From Akkermansiaceae bacterium (GTDB lineage: Bacteria > Verrucomicrobiota > Verrucomicrobiia > Verrucomicrobiales > Akkermansiaceae): 7,250 nt of DNA. The stretch covers positions 1-7,250 of the forward strand of contig JALZVA010000062.1 of NCBI GenBank assembly GCA_023301335.1, in the 5' to 3' direction. Within the stretch, counting starts at the first letter, position 1, and each line of letters starts with the position of its first letter. Below are positions 1-5,830 of the stretch, piece after piece. The translations under genes were made by a program, and so were the position numbers. Below the pieces are notes generated by a model. The model had not been told where the DNA came from. It worked only from the letters and a program-made list of their open reading frames with translations, and ran no database searches.

Positions 1-1190
1 ATGGCGAAGTGATCGGAAATCTTGTCGTTATTGAAGACGCGCTTAGAGTTCACGATGTATTCCTTTTTTAGAGAAAATCTAGCATGCTCACCAAGTTCGG
101 TGGTGCTCTCCGCGATCGCTTTAGTGGTGCCGAATACTTCACTTAGGTAATCCTCTGGGAGGTAGCGTGAATCCGTTCTTGGATAGGTGAGCATCTTGTG
201 CTTTTCGTAGAGAGCTTGGGCGATCTGTAGCGTGCGGCGTGCAGGTAAGCCAAATCTAGAAGACGCTTCACGCTGTAGCGTGGTGAGGTCATAGAGCTGA
301 GGAGAGGCTTGCTTAGATGGTTTTTTCTCTTCGCTTACGGTTCCAGTCTTCCCTTCGCAGCGCTTCTTGATAGATTCTGCATCTTCTGTCTTCCAGATAC
401 GTTCAGCTTTATGGTGCTTGTCATCAGACTTTTTCCAGTTGGTGTCAAACCAGCGACCGTCGTAGAAGCCTGCTTCGACACTGAATTCCGCATGGACTTC
501 AGCATAAGGAGTGGACTGGAATTCCCGAATCTCTCTTTCACGCTTCGCTAAAATAGCAAGCGTAGGAGTCTGCACGCGGCCAGCGGAAGTGATATTAAAT
601 CCACCATGGCGAGAGCGGAAGCAGGTGAGGGCACGGGTGGAGTTTAGTCCCACCAGCCAGTCTGATTCAGAGCGGCACTTTGCCGCATCTGCAAGGTGCT
701 TCATCTGCTCATCTTCACGGAGCGAAGACCAAGCGTCGATAATGGATTGGTTCGTCATCGAACGCATCCAGAGGCGCTTGGAAGGTTTATCGATTTTACC
801 AAGCTCGAGAATATAGCGGAAGATCAGCTCACCTTCACGACCGGCATCACAAGCATTAATGATCGCATCTACATCCTTACGACGGCAGAGTTTGAGGACT
901 TGCTTGAGGCGGGACTCAGATTGCTCAATGGGTTGAAGTTCAAATTTTTTCGGAATAGCGGGGAGGACGTCGAATTTCCATGGGAGGTTTTTACCATTTG
1001 GCCCAGTGGGCATCTTTAACTCTACGAGGTGACCCACTGCAGAGGTGATGATATGGGTGTCATTTTCAAAGTAATAATCACGGCCTTGTCCTACCTTTTC
1101 GAACTTCGCCATTTCGGGGGATTTAGCAAGAGCTCGGGAAAGATCAGTCGCGACAGACGGCTTTTCGGCTATGATTAGTGTTTTTGACAT
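1..1190 (-). CDS. topB: DNA topoisomerase III (type IA), N-terminal part, truncated by window edge
   Basis: Type IA topoisomerases cut one DNA strand through a 5'-phosphotyrosine and pass the other strand; TopB-type enzymes act in decatenation and in resolving recombination intermediates. The frame is open from the ATG at 1188-1190 to the left edge, giving 396 codons of a protein usually 650-850 residues long. The start MSKTLIIAEKPSVA opens the TOPRIM domain (Glu9, Lys10). TOPRIM continues at CDAGREGEL (residues 114-122). SAGRVQTPTLA follows. LTYPRTDSRYLP carries the catalytic tyrosine, about Tyr336. The fragment ends in KISDHFA, matching the family's SDHxAIIPT motif. The order and wording fit Bacillus-type TopB better than TopA, and DAGREGE instead of DxDREGE is, from memory, normal in that branch. 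No Shine-Dalgarno is visible before the ATG. The gene is divergent from the secreted-protein gene at 1332. Family assignment is firm; TopB against TopA is likely. Confidence 0.93.
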   Translation of the reverse strand, partial: MSKTLIIAEKPSVATDLSRALAKSPEMAKFEKVGQGRDYYFENDTHIITSAVGHLVELKMPTGPNGKNLPWKFDVLPAIPKKFELQPIEQSESRLKQVLKLCRRKDVDAIINACDAGREGELIFRYILELGKIDKPSKRLWMRSMTNQSIIDAWSSLREDEQMKHLADAAKCRSESDWLVGLNSTRALTCFRSRHGGFNITSAGRVQTPTLAILAKREREIREFQSTPYAEVHAEFSVEAGFYDGRWFDTNWKKSDDKHHKAERIWKTEDAESIKKRCEGKTGTVSEEKKPSKQASPQLYDLTTLQREASSRFGLPARRTLQIAQALYEKHKMLTYPRTDSRYLPEDYLSEVFGTTKAIAESTTELGEHARFSLKKEYIVNSKRVFNNDKISDHFA

Positions 1191-1235
1191 TGCTTGGGCT
1201 TTAGGGGGAAAAAGACGAATTGAAAAGAGAATTTT

Positions 1236-1265
1236 TTTCCAAACCCTGAGTATACGTAGTATAAA
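1236..1265 (+). promoter_or_regulatory. Candidate promoter for the secreted-protein gene
   Basis: TTTCCA (1236-1241, 4 of 6 to TTGACA) is followed after 18 bases by TATAAA (1260-1265, 5 of 6 to TATAAT). The start would be near 1272, giving a leader of about 60 bases that contains the Shine-Dalgarno at 1317. It overlaps the minus-strand topB candidate, so the two promoters could compete or share a regulator. This is a consensus match only. Confidence 0.35.
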
Positions 1266-1285
1266 AGTATGAAAAATTAGAACAA
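1258..1285 (-). promoter_or_regulatory. Candidate promoter for the topB-like gene
   Basis: On the minus strand TTGTTC (1280-1285) lies 16 bases before TATACT (1258-1263). The -10 matches the sigma-70 consensus at 5 of 6 positions and the -35 at 3 of 6. Transcription would start near 1251, leaving a leader of about 60 bases before the ATG at 1190. A second TATACT lies at 1249-1254 without a good -35. This is a consensus match only. Confidence 0.35.
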
Positions 1286-1316
1286 TGATCTATTTTTTAC
1301 AAGAATTCGATTTTAC

Positions 1317-1323
1317 AGGAGGT
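1317..1323 (+). promoter_or_regulatory. Strong Shine-Dalgarno that fixes a GTG start
   Basis: AGGAGGT ends 8 bases before the GTG at 1332 and 23 bases before the next in-frame ATG at 1347, so the spacing favours GTG as the start. It is the only textbook Shine-Dalgarno found upstream of a gene in this window, which suggests strong translation of this small protein compared with its neighbours. Confidence 0.7.
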
Positions 1324-1331
1324 AGAAAAGC

Positions 1332-1727
1332 GTGTTTCATGAGCTTATGAACAAGCAAGGCTCCCTCAGGCTCTTTTTAAGCGCGATGATTTTATTTCCC
1401 TCCATCCTCACTGCGGAAGTATTTTCTAGCCGTGAGCAAGCAGAGGATTTTGTAAATACGGGGAACTGGGAACTGATCGTCTCAGGGAAATCTGCTGGAG
1501 AGGTAGAGTTCTCCACCAACCACACGCTTCCTGAAGGAAAGGCTGTAAAGCTAGGAAATAAAGAGCACCGCTTCTGGAGTGTGAACGCGCATCCAACGGT
1601 CGAAGGTAAGTTTGTCCTGCGGGTGCATTCTAAAAAAAGTGCAGGCTGGCATTCATTCACATGGAATTCTAAAAAAAATGCGTGGGTGTCTAAAAATTGG
1701 CCAAAGCACCAGATCTCTAAAAAATAG
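1332..1727 (+). CDS. Small secreted lysine-rich protein of unknown function
   Basis: I do not recognise the family. The 131-residue product has a signal-peptide-like N terminus: a short basic stretch (MNKQGSLR, residues 6-13), then a hydrophobic core (LFLSAMILFPSILTA, 14-28) with probable cleavage after Ala28. The mature part of about 103 residues has no cysteine, is rich in Lys, Trp and His, and ends in repeated Ser-Lys units (SKK, SKK, SKN, SKK between residues 100 and 131) with aromatic residues between them (GWHSFTWN, NAWVSKNW). It looks like a small beta-rich periplasmic or cell-surface domain; that is inference. The GTG start is chosen because AGGAGGT sits 8 bases upstream; the ATG at 1347 would give 126 residues and still keep the signal peptide. 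It is divergent from topB and lies 57 bases before the PhnA-family gene, possibly cotranscribed. It is likely a real gene because of the strong ribosome site and signal peptide. Confidence 0.72.
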   Translation: MFHELMNKQGSLRLFLSAMILFPSILTAEVFSSREQAEDFVNTGNWELIVSGKSAGEVEFSTNHTLPEGKAVKLGNKEHRFWSVNAHPTVEGKFVLRVHSKKSAGWHSFTWNSKKNAWVSKNWPKHQISKK

Positions 1728-1734
1728 CTGAAGG

Positions 1735-1755
1735 GGAGGCGAAATTATCGTTTCC
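1735..1755 (+). other. Hairpin between the secreted-protein and PhnA-family genes
   Basis: GGAGGCGA (1735-1742) can pair in RNA with UCGUUUCC (1748-1755) through 8 pairs including two G-U wobbles, with a 5-base loop. No T-run follows, so it is not a standard intrinsic terminator. It could stabilise the upstream message or weaken read-through into the next gene. Confidence 0.25.
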
Positions 1756-1784
1756 TAAGCTTATCTGGGGTGCTAAGCAAAGCC

Positions 1785-2114
1785 ATGTCGAAGATTGAAT
1801 GCCCACTTTGCACCCTTGATGATGTGCTAGAACTTGACCAGAAGTATGAGTGCCTCACATGTGGTCATGAGTGGGAGAAAGAGGAGAGTGAAGAAAGCCG
1901 AGTGGTGAAGGACGCATTTGGAAATATACTGGAAAATGGCGATATCGTGCAGATGATCAAAGATAAAAAGCTTAAGGGAACATCTGAGGTGCTGAAGAGT
2001 GGAATGAAGTCGAAGCCTATTCGGATTATGGAAGATGGAGATCACCAGATTTCCACGAAAATGAACGGTATGAGTATCATGCTCAAAGCGCAGTTTGTAA
2101 AAAAAGTGCAGTAG
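1785..2114 (+). CDS. yjdM: PhnA/YjdM-family zinc-ribbon protein
   Basis: The 109-residue product matches the small cytosolic PhnA (YjdM) family over its length. An N-terminal zinc ribbon holds CPLC (Cys6, Cys9) and CLTC (Cys23, Cys26) followed by GHEW. A basic C-terminal domain contains VVKDAFGNILENGD, the IKDKKLKGTS segment (KDLKVKGSS in E. coli) and the closing KAQFVKKVQ. Despite the name, the family is not needed for C-P lyase phosphonate breakdown; its exact role is unclear, and no phn gene is visible here. I chose ATG 1785, not the GTG at 1770, because family members start with MS and put the first CxxC within ten residues. Neither start has a clear Shine-Dalgarno. It lies downstream of the secreted-protein gene and converges on murI with only 25 bases between the stop codons. 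Confidence 0.9.
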   Translation: MSKIECPLCTLDDVLELDQKYECLTCGHEWEKEESEESRVVKDAFGNILENGDIVQMIKDKKLKGTSEVLKSGMKSKPIRIMEDGDHQISTKMNGMSIMLKAQFVKKVQ

Positions 2115-2161
2115 CACCGCTGGGGAAGCGACTACTCGGTTAAGCGTAACTAAGCGCGGTG
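2115..2161. other. Inverted repeat at the convergent PhnA-family/murI ends
   Basis: CACCGC (2115-2120) and GCGGTG (2156-2161) are complementary and enclose two smaller hairpins, CGCT-5-AGCG (2118-2130) and GTTA-AGCG-TAAC (2139-2150). There is no T-run on either strand, so an intrinsic terminator is not supported. The structure spans the stop codons of both converging genes and may limit read-through or protect the 3' ends. Confidence 0.25.
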
Positions 2162-2943
2162 GAATGCACGTTCATCCCCGGGCAAAGGATGGGGAGGATA
2201 CGCTGAAGCTCTGGCAGCTCACCAGAGGTGGAAATATGAATACGATTTTCCATGTGGGCTGAAGTTTTGATAAAACCTGCCTGATCTAAAGTGCGCGTGG
2301 CAACGGCGGCGCCCGTATCGAGGACGGTGACTGTCGTTCCTGTAAATTGCTCGATCGCATCACGTAAAAACGGGTAATGAGTGCACCCTAGCACGAGGGT
2401 GTCAGCTCCTTGGTCCAATAGCGGGTTAACGTAATGTTTGATTGCCTCAGTCACTTTTTCTCCACTGAGGATACCTTGCTCAACTAAGCTCACAAAGTCT
2501 GGACAGGCGGAGGTGATGACCTTCACATCTTTTCCGTGTTCATTAACCAGACGGTGAAATTTTTTACCAGCTAAGGAGGCCTCAGTAGCTAAGACGCCAA
2601 TCACGCCAGATCGAGTTACTTTAGCAGCCGGTTTGATAGCTGGCTCCATCCCTACAAAGGGGACGATCTGACGCTCCCTGAGCTCCTCAATGGAGGAAAT
2701 GGTAGCGGAGTTACAAGCGATCACAATAGTGCCACAGCCTAAGCTGAGGAGGTGATCTGTATGGCGAGTGACCCGTTCGGTGATCTGTGTGGCAGATTTG
2801 CTCCCATAAGGGCACCATGCTGAGTCGGCGATGTAATGGAGACTGAGTCCAGAACTACGCGTATGGATTTCCTTCAGGACGGAGAGCCCGCCTACACCGG
2901 AGTCGATAATCCCAATAGGGGCAATGGTTTCTGCACTAGTCAT
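2140..2943 (-). CDS. murI: Glutamate racemase
   Basis: MurI interconverts L- and D-glutamate without cofactor in the cytoplasm and supplies D-Glu for the second residue of the peptidoglycan stem peptide. The 267 residues fit the usual 260-290. Motifs in order are IGIIDSGVGGLSV (Asp14, Ser15), IACNSAT with catalytic Cys77, and LVLGCTHYPFL with catalytic Cys187 and His189. ADSAWCPYG (residues 40-47) is the conserved substrate-side loop. The frame stays open up to an ATG at 3055-3057, but that would add 38 unrelated residues before the conserved PIGIIDSGVGG start, so ATG 2943 is chosen. No good Shine-Dalgarno precedes it. It is divergent from yebC across 117 bases and convergent with the PhnA-family gene. 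Both catalytic cysteines and the Asp are intact, so the enzyme should be active. Confidence 0.96.
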   Translation of the reverse strand: MTSAETIAPIGIIDSGVGGLSVLKEIHTRSSGLSLHYIADSAWCPYGSKSATQITERVTRHTDHLLSLGCGTIVIACNSATISSIEELRERQIVPFVGMEPAIKPAAKVTRSGVIGVLATEASLAGKKFHRLVNEHGKDVKVITSACPDFVSLVEQGILSGEKVTEAIKHYVNPLLDQGADTLVLGCTHYPFLRDAIEQFTGTTVTVLDTGAAVATRTLDQAGFIKTSAHMENRIHISTSGELPELQRILPILCPGMNVHSTALSYA

Positions 2944-2961
2944 GAAGCTTCTGGATAGGAG

Positions 2962-2991
2962 ACAATAGAAAAACCCTAGAGGAAGATGCAA
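2962..2991 (-). promoter_or_regulatory. Weak candidate promoter for murI
   Basis: On the minus strand TTGCAT (2986-2991) is followed after 18 bases by TATTGT (2962-2967, 4 of 6 to TATAAT). The start would be near 2955, about 12 bases before the murI ATG. The -35 match is poor (3 of 6), so this is only a candidate. Confidence 0.2.
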
Positions 2992-3007
2992 ATAAATTCC
3001 TAAATAC

Positions 3008-3035
3008 TTGAGTTGTGAGGACAGTTGCCTAGACT
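3008..3035 (+). promoter_or_regulatory. Candidate promoter for yebC
   Basis: TTGAGT (3008-3013) and TAGACT (3030-3035), separated by 16 bases, each match the sigma-70 boxes at 4 of 6 positions. The start would be near 3042, giving a leader of about 19 bases with no visible Shine-Dalgarno. It lies in the 117-base divergent spacer shared with murI. Confidence 0.3.
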
Positions 3036-3060
3036 GCGCGCAGCAAAACAAAGTCACATT

Positions 3061-3771
3061 ATGGGAAGAGCATTTGAATATCGAAGAGCATCAAAAGAAG
3101 CACGTTGGGACAAGATGTCCAAATTATTTCCAAAGTTAGGGAAGGTGATCACTATGGCCGCTAAAGAAGGTGGGCCAGACCCTGAAACCAATGCTAAATT
3201 GAGAACTGCCATCCTCAATGCCAAGGCAGAGAATATGCCTAAGGATAACATTGATAAGGCGATCAAGCGTGCTTCAGGGAAGGATGCTACCAATTATGAC
3301 GAAGTGACCTATGAAGTGAAAGGTCCTCATGGAGTCTTACTCTTTGTCGAATGCGCGACGGATAATAACACACGTACCTTTAATAATGTCAGAACGGCAG
3401 TGAACAAAGGGGGAGGAGAGCTACTCGATAGTGGAGCGCTGAATTTTATGTTTAACCGTAAGGCAGTGGTAGAGTTCGAGAGCAAAGAAGGCGTGGATGT
3501 AGAAGAGGTGGAGTTAGAGCTGATCGACTCCGGTTTAGAAGAGTTAGAGACAGAGGGGGAAAGCCTTGTTGCCTTTGGTGAGTTCACTGCATTTGGTACC
3601 CTTTCAAAAGGAGTGGAAAACCTTGGCTTAGAAATTAAGAAGGCTGAGTTACAGAGAATCTCATCGAACCCAACTGAATTTACGGAGCCTCAGATTGAAG
3701 AGATTGAGATCTTGATCGATAAGTTAGAGGACGATGAAGATGTGACGAAAGTCTTCTCGAACATTGCTTAG
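3061..3771 (+). CDS. yebC: YebC/PmpR/TACO1 family protein
   Basis: YebC-family proteins were long annotated as DNA-binding transcription regulators (PmpR). More recent work links YebC and mitochondrial TACO1 to translation, easing ribosome stalling on difficult sequences such as polyproline. The 236 residues fit the usual 235-250. The N-terminal three-helix domain (about 1-75) includes FPKLGKVITMAAKEGGPDPETN and the hallmark AENMPKDNIDKAIKR. YEVKGPHGVLLFVECATDN begins the second domain. The segment from NKGGGELLDSGALNFMF onward and the acidic C terminus complete the family pattern. ATG 3061 is chosen because MGRAFEYRRASKEARWDKM is the start seen in the branch lacking MAGHSKW; the frame extends to a TTG at 3025, but those residues are not family-like. 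No Shine-Dalgarno is visible. Divergent from murI and convergent with the histidine kinase. Function is likely translational, but only homology is seen here. Confidence 0.96.
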   Translation: MGRAFEYRRASKEARWDKMSKLFPKLGKVITMAAKEGGPDPETNAKLRTAILNAKAENMPKDNIDKAIKRASGKDATNYDEVTYEVKGPHGVLLFVECATDNNTRTFNNVRTAVNKGGGELLDSGALNFMFNRKAVVEFESKEGVDVEEVELELIDSGLEELETEGESLVAFGEFTAFGTLSKGVENLGLEIKKAELQRISSNPTEFTEPQIEEIEILIDKLEDDEDVTKVFSNIA

Positions 3772-3793
3772 GAGCGTAATTTTACGAACGGGT

Positions 3794-5002
3794 TTATATT
3801 TTAGACTCCTGGGGAAGCACGATCTTAAACATCGTGACCTGCCCAGGTGTAGAGGTGACGCTGACGTTGCCTCCATGGGCTTCCACCGCATGTTTTACGA
3901 TGGCTAGTCCTAGCCCCGTACCTTTGATTTCATTCTGCGAGTGGTGTTTTTGCGCACGGTAGAAGCGGTTGAAAATATAAGGGAGGTGATTTGCTGGGAT
4001 GCCTTTCCCTGTGTCTGTCACAGTGATGACGATATCCTCATTCACGCGCTCTGCCCGCAGGGTGAGCTTGATCGAATGGTGCGGGTTTTGTTTGATCGCA
4101 TTCTCAGTGAGGTTGAATAAAATTTGCTCCCAGTAAAAACGATCAGCGTGTAAGGTTAAGGTAGAGTCGGGAAGTTCGATCTTTAGTTTACTACCATGTT
4201 CTAGGGCAAGCGGAGTGAGGCGTTCGAGGATGTAGTCGAACACCTCTTGAATTTTGAAGTCACTGAGGTCGAGTAATCCAGCCTCTCCAGATTCAAGTTT
4301 AGAGACAGAAAGCATATCCTCTATCAGAGCAGAGAGGCGTAATCCATGCTTCTGCATCGTACTGAGAAATTTACGTGCCATGACAGGATCGTCGAGGACT
4401 TGATCTTCTAACAGATTTTCTACGTAGCCATTGATGATCGAGAGAGGCGTTCGGAGTTCGTGGGAGGCATTAGCGACAAATTCCCGCTTGATCTGATCTG
4501 TCTTATGTTCGGCAGTGACATCACGGAGAATGACACGAGTGAGAGAGTCGTCCCCGTTAGCTATAAAAGGAGCTGCGTCGAGGATCCAGGCAGATTCATC
4601 ATAATCATCATTATCACCAAATGAGCCTCCTGCGAGGATGAGCTTCTCTCTAAACGGTTCCGTTGTGTGGATAGAGCGCTTGAGCGTCTCTGCAATGGGT
4701 TCATTAAGGAACGCCTGCACAGCAGTTTTTCCTTTAATTTCACGACCTTTACAGAGTTGGATAGCCGCTCGGTTGGCTAAGCGGATCACCCCGTCTTTAT
4801 CGAGAACTATGAGTGCGTCATCGAAAGTGTTAATCAGGAGTTCGAGTTCCTGTCGTTGCACGTCGATTTCTTTTTGATGCCGTATGGCATTCTTCTGGTG
4901 CTTCTCTTTTTGGTAGATTCGGTCTGCAATTGTTAGCCTCCAGTTGAGGATTAACAAAATCAGCAAGACAAGGCACAGGGTGATGAGAAAAGGATTGCTC
5001 AT
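3794..5002 (-). CDS. PhoR-like membrane sensor histidine kinase
   Basis: The 402-residue kinase of a two-component system autophosphorylates on histidine and passes the phosphate to the response regulator encoded just upstream. In order it has one N-terminal membrane segment (about 5-20), a probable coiled coil (30-58), a PAS domain (about 55-165: FDDALIVLDKDG...ANRAA, then WILDAAPFI and VILRDVTAEHK), the HisKA domain with H-box NASHELRTPLS (His181), and the ATPase with N box NLTENAIKQN (Asn301), G1 DTGKGI (330-335), F box FNRFYR and G2 GTGLGLAIVK (361-370). All catalytic motifs are intact. There is no second membrane helix or periplasmic loop, so sensing is probably cytoplasmic or via partners, as in PhoR. 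An acidic run (GDNDDYDES, residues 129-137) interrupts the PAS domain. ATG 5002 overlaps the regulator's stop by 4 bases, implying translational coupling. Phosphate sensing is inferred from architecture only; no pst or phoU gene lies nearby. Confidence 0.93.
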   Translation of the reverse strand: MSNPFLITLCLVLLILLILNWRLTIADRIYQKEKHQKNAIRHQKEIDVQRQELELLINTFDDALIVLDKDGVIRLANRAAIQLCKGREIKGKTAVQAFLNEPIAETLKRSIHTTEPFREKLILAGGSFGDNDDYDESAWILDAAPFIANGDDSLTRVILRDVTAEHKTDQIKREFVANASHELRTPLSIINGYVENLLEDQVLDDPVMARKFLSTMQKHGLRLSALIEDMLSVSKLESGEAGLLDLSDFKIQEVFDYILERLTPLALEHGSKLKIELPDSTLTLHADRFYWEQILFNLTENAIKQNPHHSIKLTLRAERVNEDIVITVTDTGKGIPANHLPYIFNRFYRAQKHHSQNEIKGTGLGLAIVKHAVEAHGGNVSVTSTPGQVTMFKIVLPQESKI

Positions 5003-5700
5003 GAAGGGTCTGAGGAAGATGCTGTAGGGACAATTTTATACCCGATTCCACGGACCGTCTCAAGATGTGTTGCATAGCTACCAAGCTTTTGACGGAGTCG
5101 CTTCATGTGCGTGTCTAAAGTACGAGAGTTTACATCCCCATGGTATCCCCAGACTTCCGTGAGAAGAGTCTGACGATCTTTGGCGACATTGGCATGCTTG
5201 CAGAGGAAGAGCATGAGTTTAAACTCCGTGGAGGTGAGCTCAATGTGCTCGTCATTGGCAAAGAATTGAAGTGTTACGATGTTAAAGGAAAAAGGCTGAC
5301 ACTTGAGTGTATCTGTAGAGCTGCTCGATATCTGGGTGCGTTTGAGGATAGCTTTCACTCGTAAAACTAGCTCCTTTGGAGAAAAAGGCTTAGTCATGTA
5401 GTCATCGACCCCTTGCTCAAGCCCTCTGATGGTGTCCTCTGTCTGAGCTTTAGCCGTGAGCATCAGGACAGGAGTATTTTTGAAGCTTTGGTTATTACGG
5501 ACTTCTTTGAGGATTTGAAAGCCATCCTTTTTGGGCAGCATCACATCGAGTATAATCAAGTGGGGTTTCACTTTTACAATAGCCTTGATCCCTTCAAGGC
5601 CGTCATGTGCCATATGAACATCATATTGATGACGTGTCAGATTAAAGCCAATTAGCTCGGCAATATCTACTTCATCTTCAATAATTAGGATACGCTCCAT
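4999..5700 (-). CDS. OmpR/PhoB-family response regulator
   Basis: The 233-residue DNA-binding regulator is phosphorylated by its partner kinase and then binds promoters as a dimer. The receiver domain (1-120) has the acidic pocket Glu8-Asp9, phospho-acceptor Asp52 in IILDVMLPKKDG, Thr82 and Lys104 in YMTKPFSPKEL. The C-terminal winged helix (about 135-226) has the family pattern LTSTEFKLMLFL and the recognition-helix region SRTLDTHMKRLRQKLG, ending VRGIGYKIV. Size and motifs are normal for PhoB-type regulators. The start at 5700 gives the expected MERILIIEDE. There is no Shine-Dalgarno, and a perfect TTGACA lies about 30 bases upstream, so the message may be nearly leaderless. It is first in the pair, with its stop overlapping the kinase start by 4 bases, and is divergent from the helix-turn-helix gene at 5831. 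The two-component role is certain; the PhoB label is likely but not proven. Confidence 0.94.
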   Translation of the reverse strand: MERILIIEDEVDIAELIGFNLTRHQYDVHMAHDGLEGIKAIVKVKPHLIILDVMLPKKDGFQILKEVRNNQSFKNTPVLMLTAKAQTEDTIRGLEQGVDDYMTKPFSPKELVLRVKAILKRTQISSSSTDTLKCQPFSFNIVTLQFFANDEHIELTSTEFKLMLFLCKHANVAKDRQTLLTEVWGYHGDVNSRTLDTHMKRLRQKLGSYATHLETVRGIGYKIVPTASSSDPS

Positions 5701-5706
5701 AACGGA

Positions 5707-5735
5707 AGCATGGGCTTAGGTGTGAAGGATGTCAA
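5707..5735 (-). promoter_or_regulatory. Candidate promoter for the regulator-kinase operon
   Basis: A perfect TTGACA -35 on the minus strand (5730-5735) is followed after 17 bases by CATGCT (5707-5712, 3 of 6 to TATAAT). Transcription would start at about 5700, the A of the regulator's ATG, so the message would be leaderless, which agrees with the missing Shine-Dalgarno. The -10 is poor; an activator could compensate, but no clear pho-box direct repeat was recognised. Confidence 0.3.
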
Positions 5736-5830
5736 TTTAGAGTAACGATTTTGTCAACCAGACTACGAAGTGAGAACAGAAAGCGGGATTGATCTTGCTA
5801 AACGAGGCGATGAAGGATAGCGATTAAACC

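Noticed and set aside
309..1019. Plus-strand open frames of 80-107 codons
   Set aside because: They lie antisense to the topB-like frame, whose motifs are unmistakable, and have no family resemblance or ribosome sites.
1337..1660. Minus-strand frame of 107 codons opposite the secreted-protein gene
   Set aside because: The plus-strand gene has a strong Shine-Dalgarno and signal peptide; the antisense frame has neither and looks like a shadow.
3775..3786. Inverted repeat CGTAATTTTACG between yebC and the kinase, with outer AGGAG/CTCCT (3770-3774, 3806-3810)
   Set aside because: The inner stem is 5 bp with an unrealistic 2-base loop, is A/T-rich and has no T-run; too weak to call a terminator.
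2121..3820. Shared CTGGGGAAGC at 2120-2129 and about 3809-3818
   Set aside because: One copy is in a convergent spacer and the other inside the kinase coding sequence; a single 10-base match is expected by chance at this scale.
4638..5655. Plus-strand frames opposite the kinase and regulator
   Set aside because: They are shadows of complete, motif-rich minus-strand genes.
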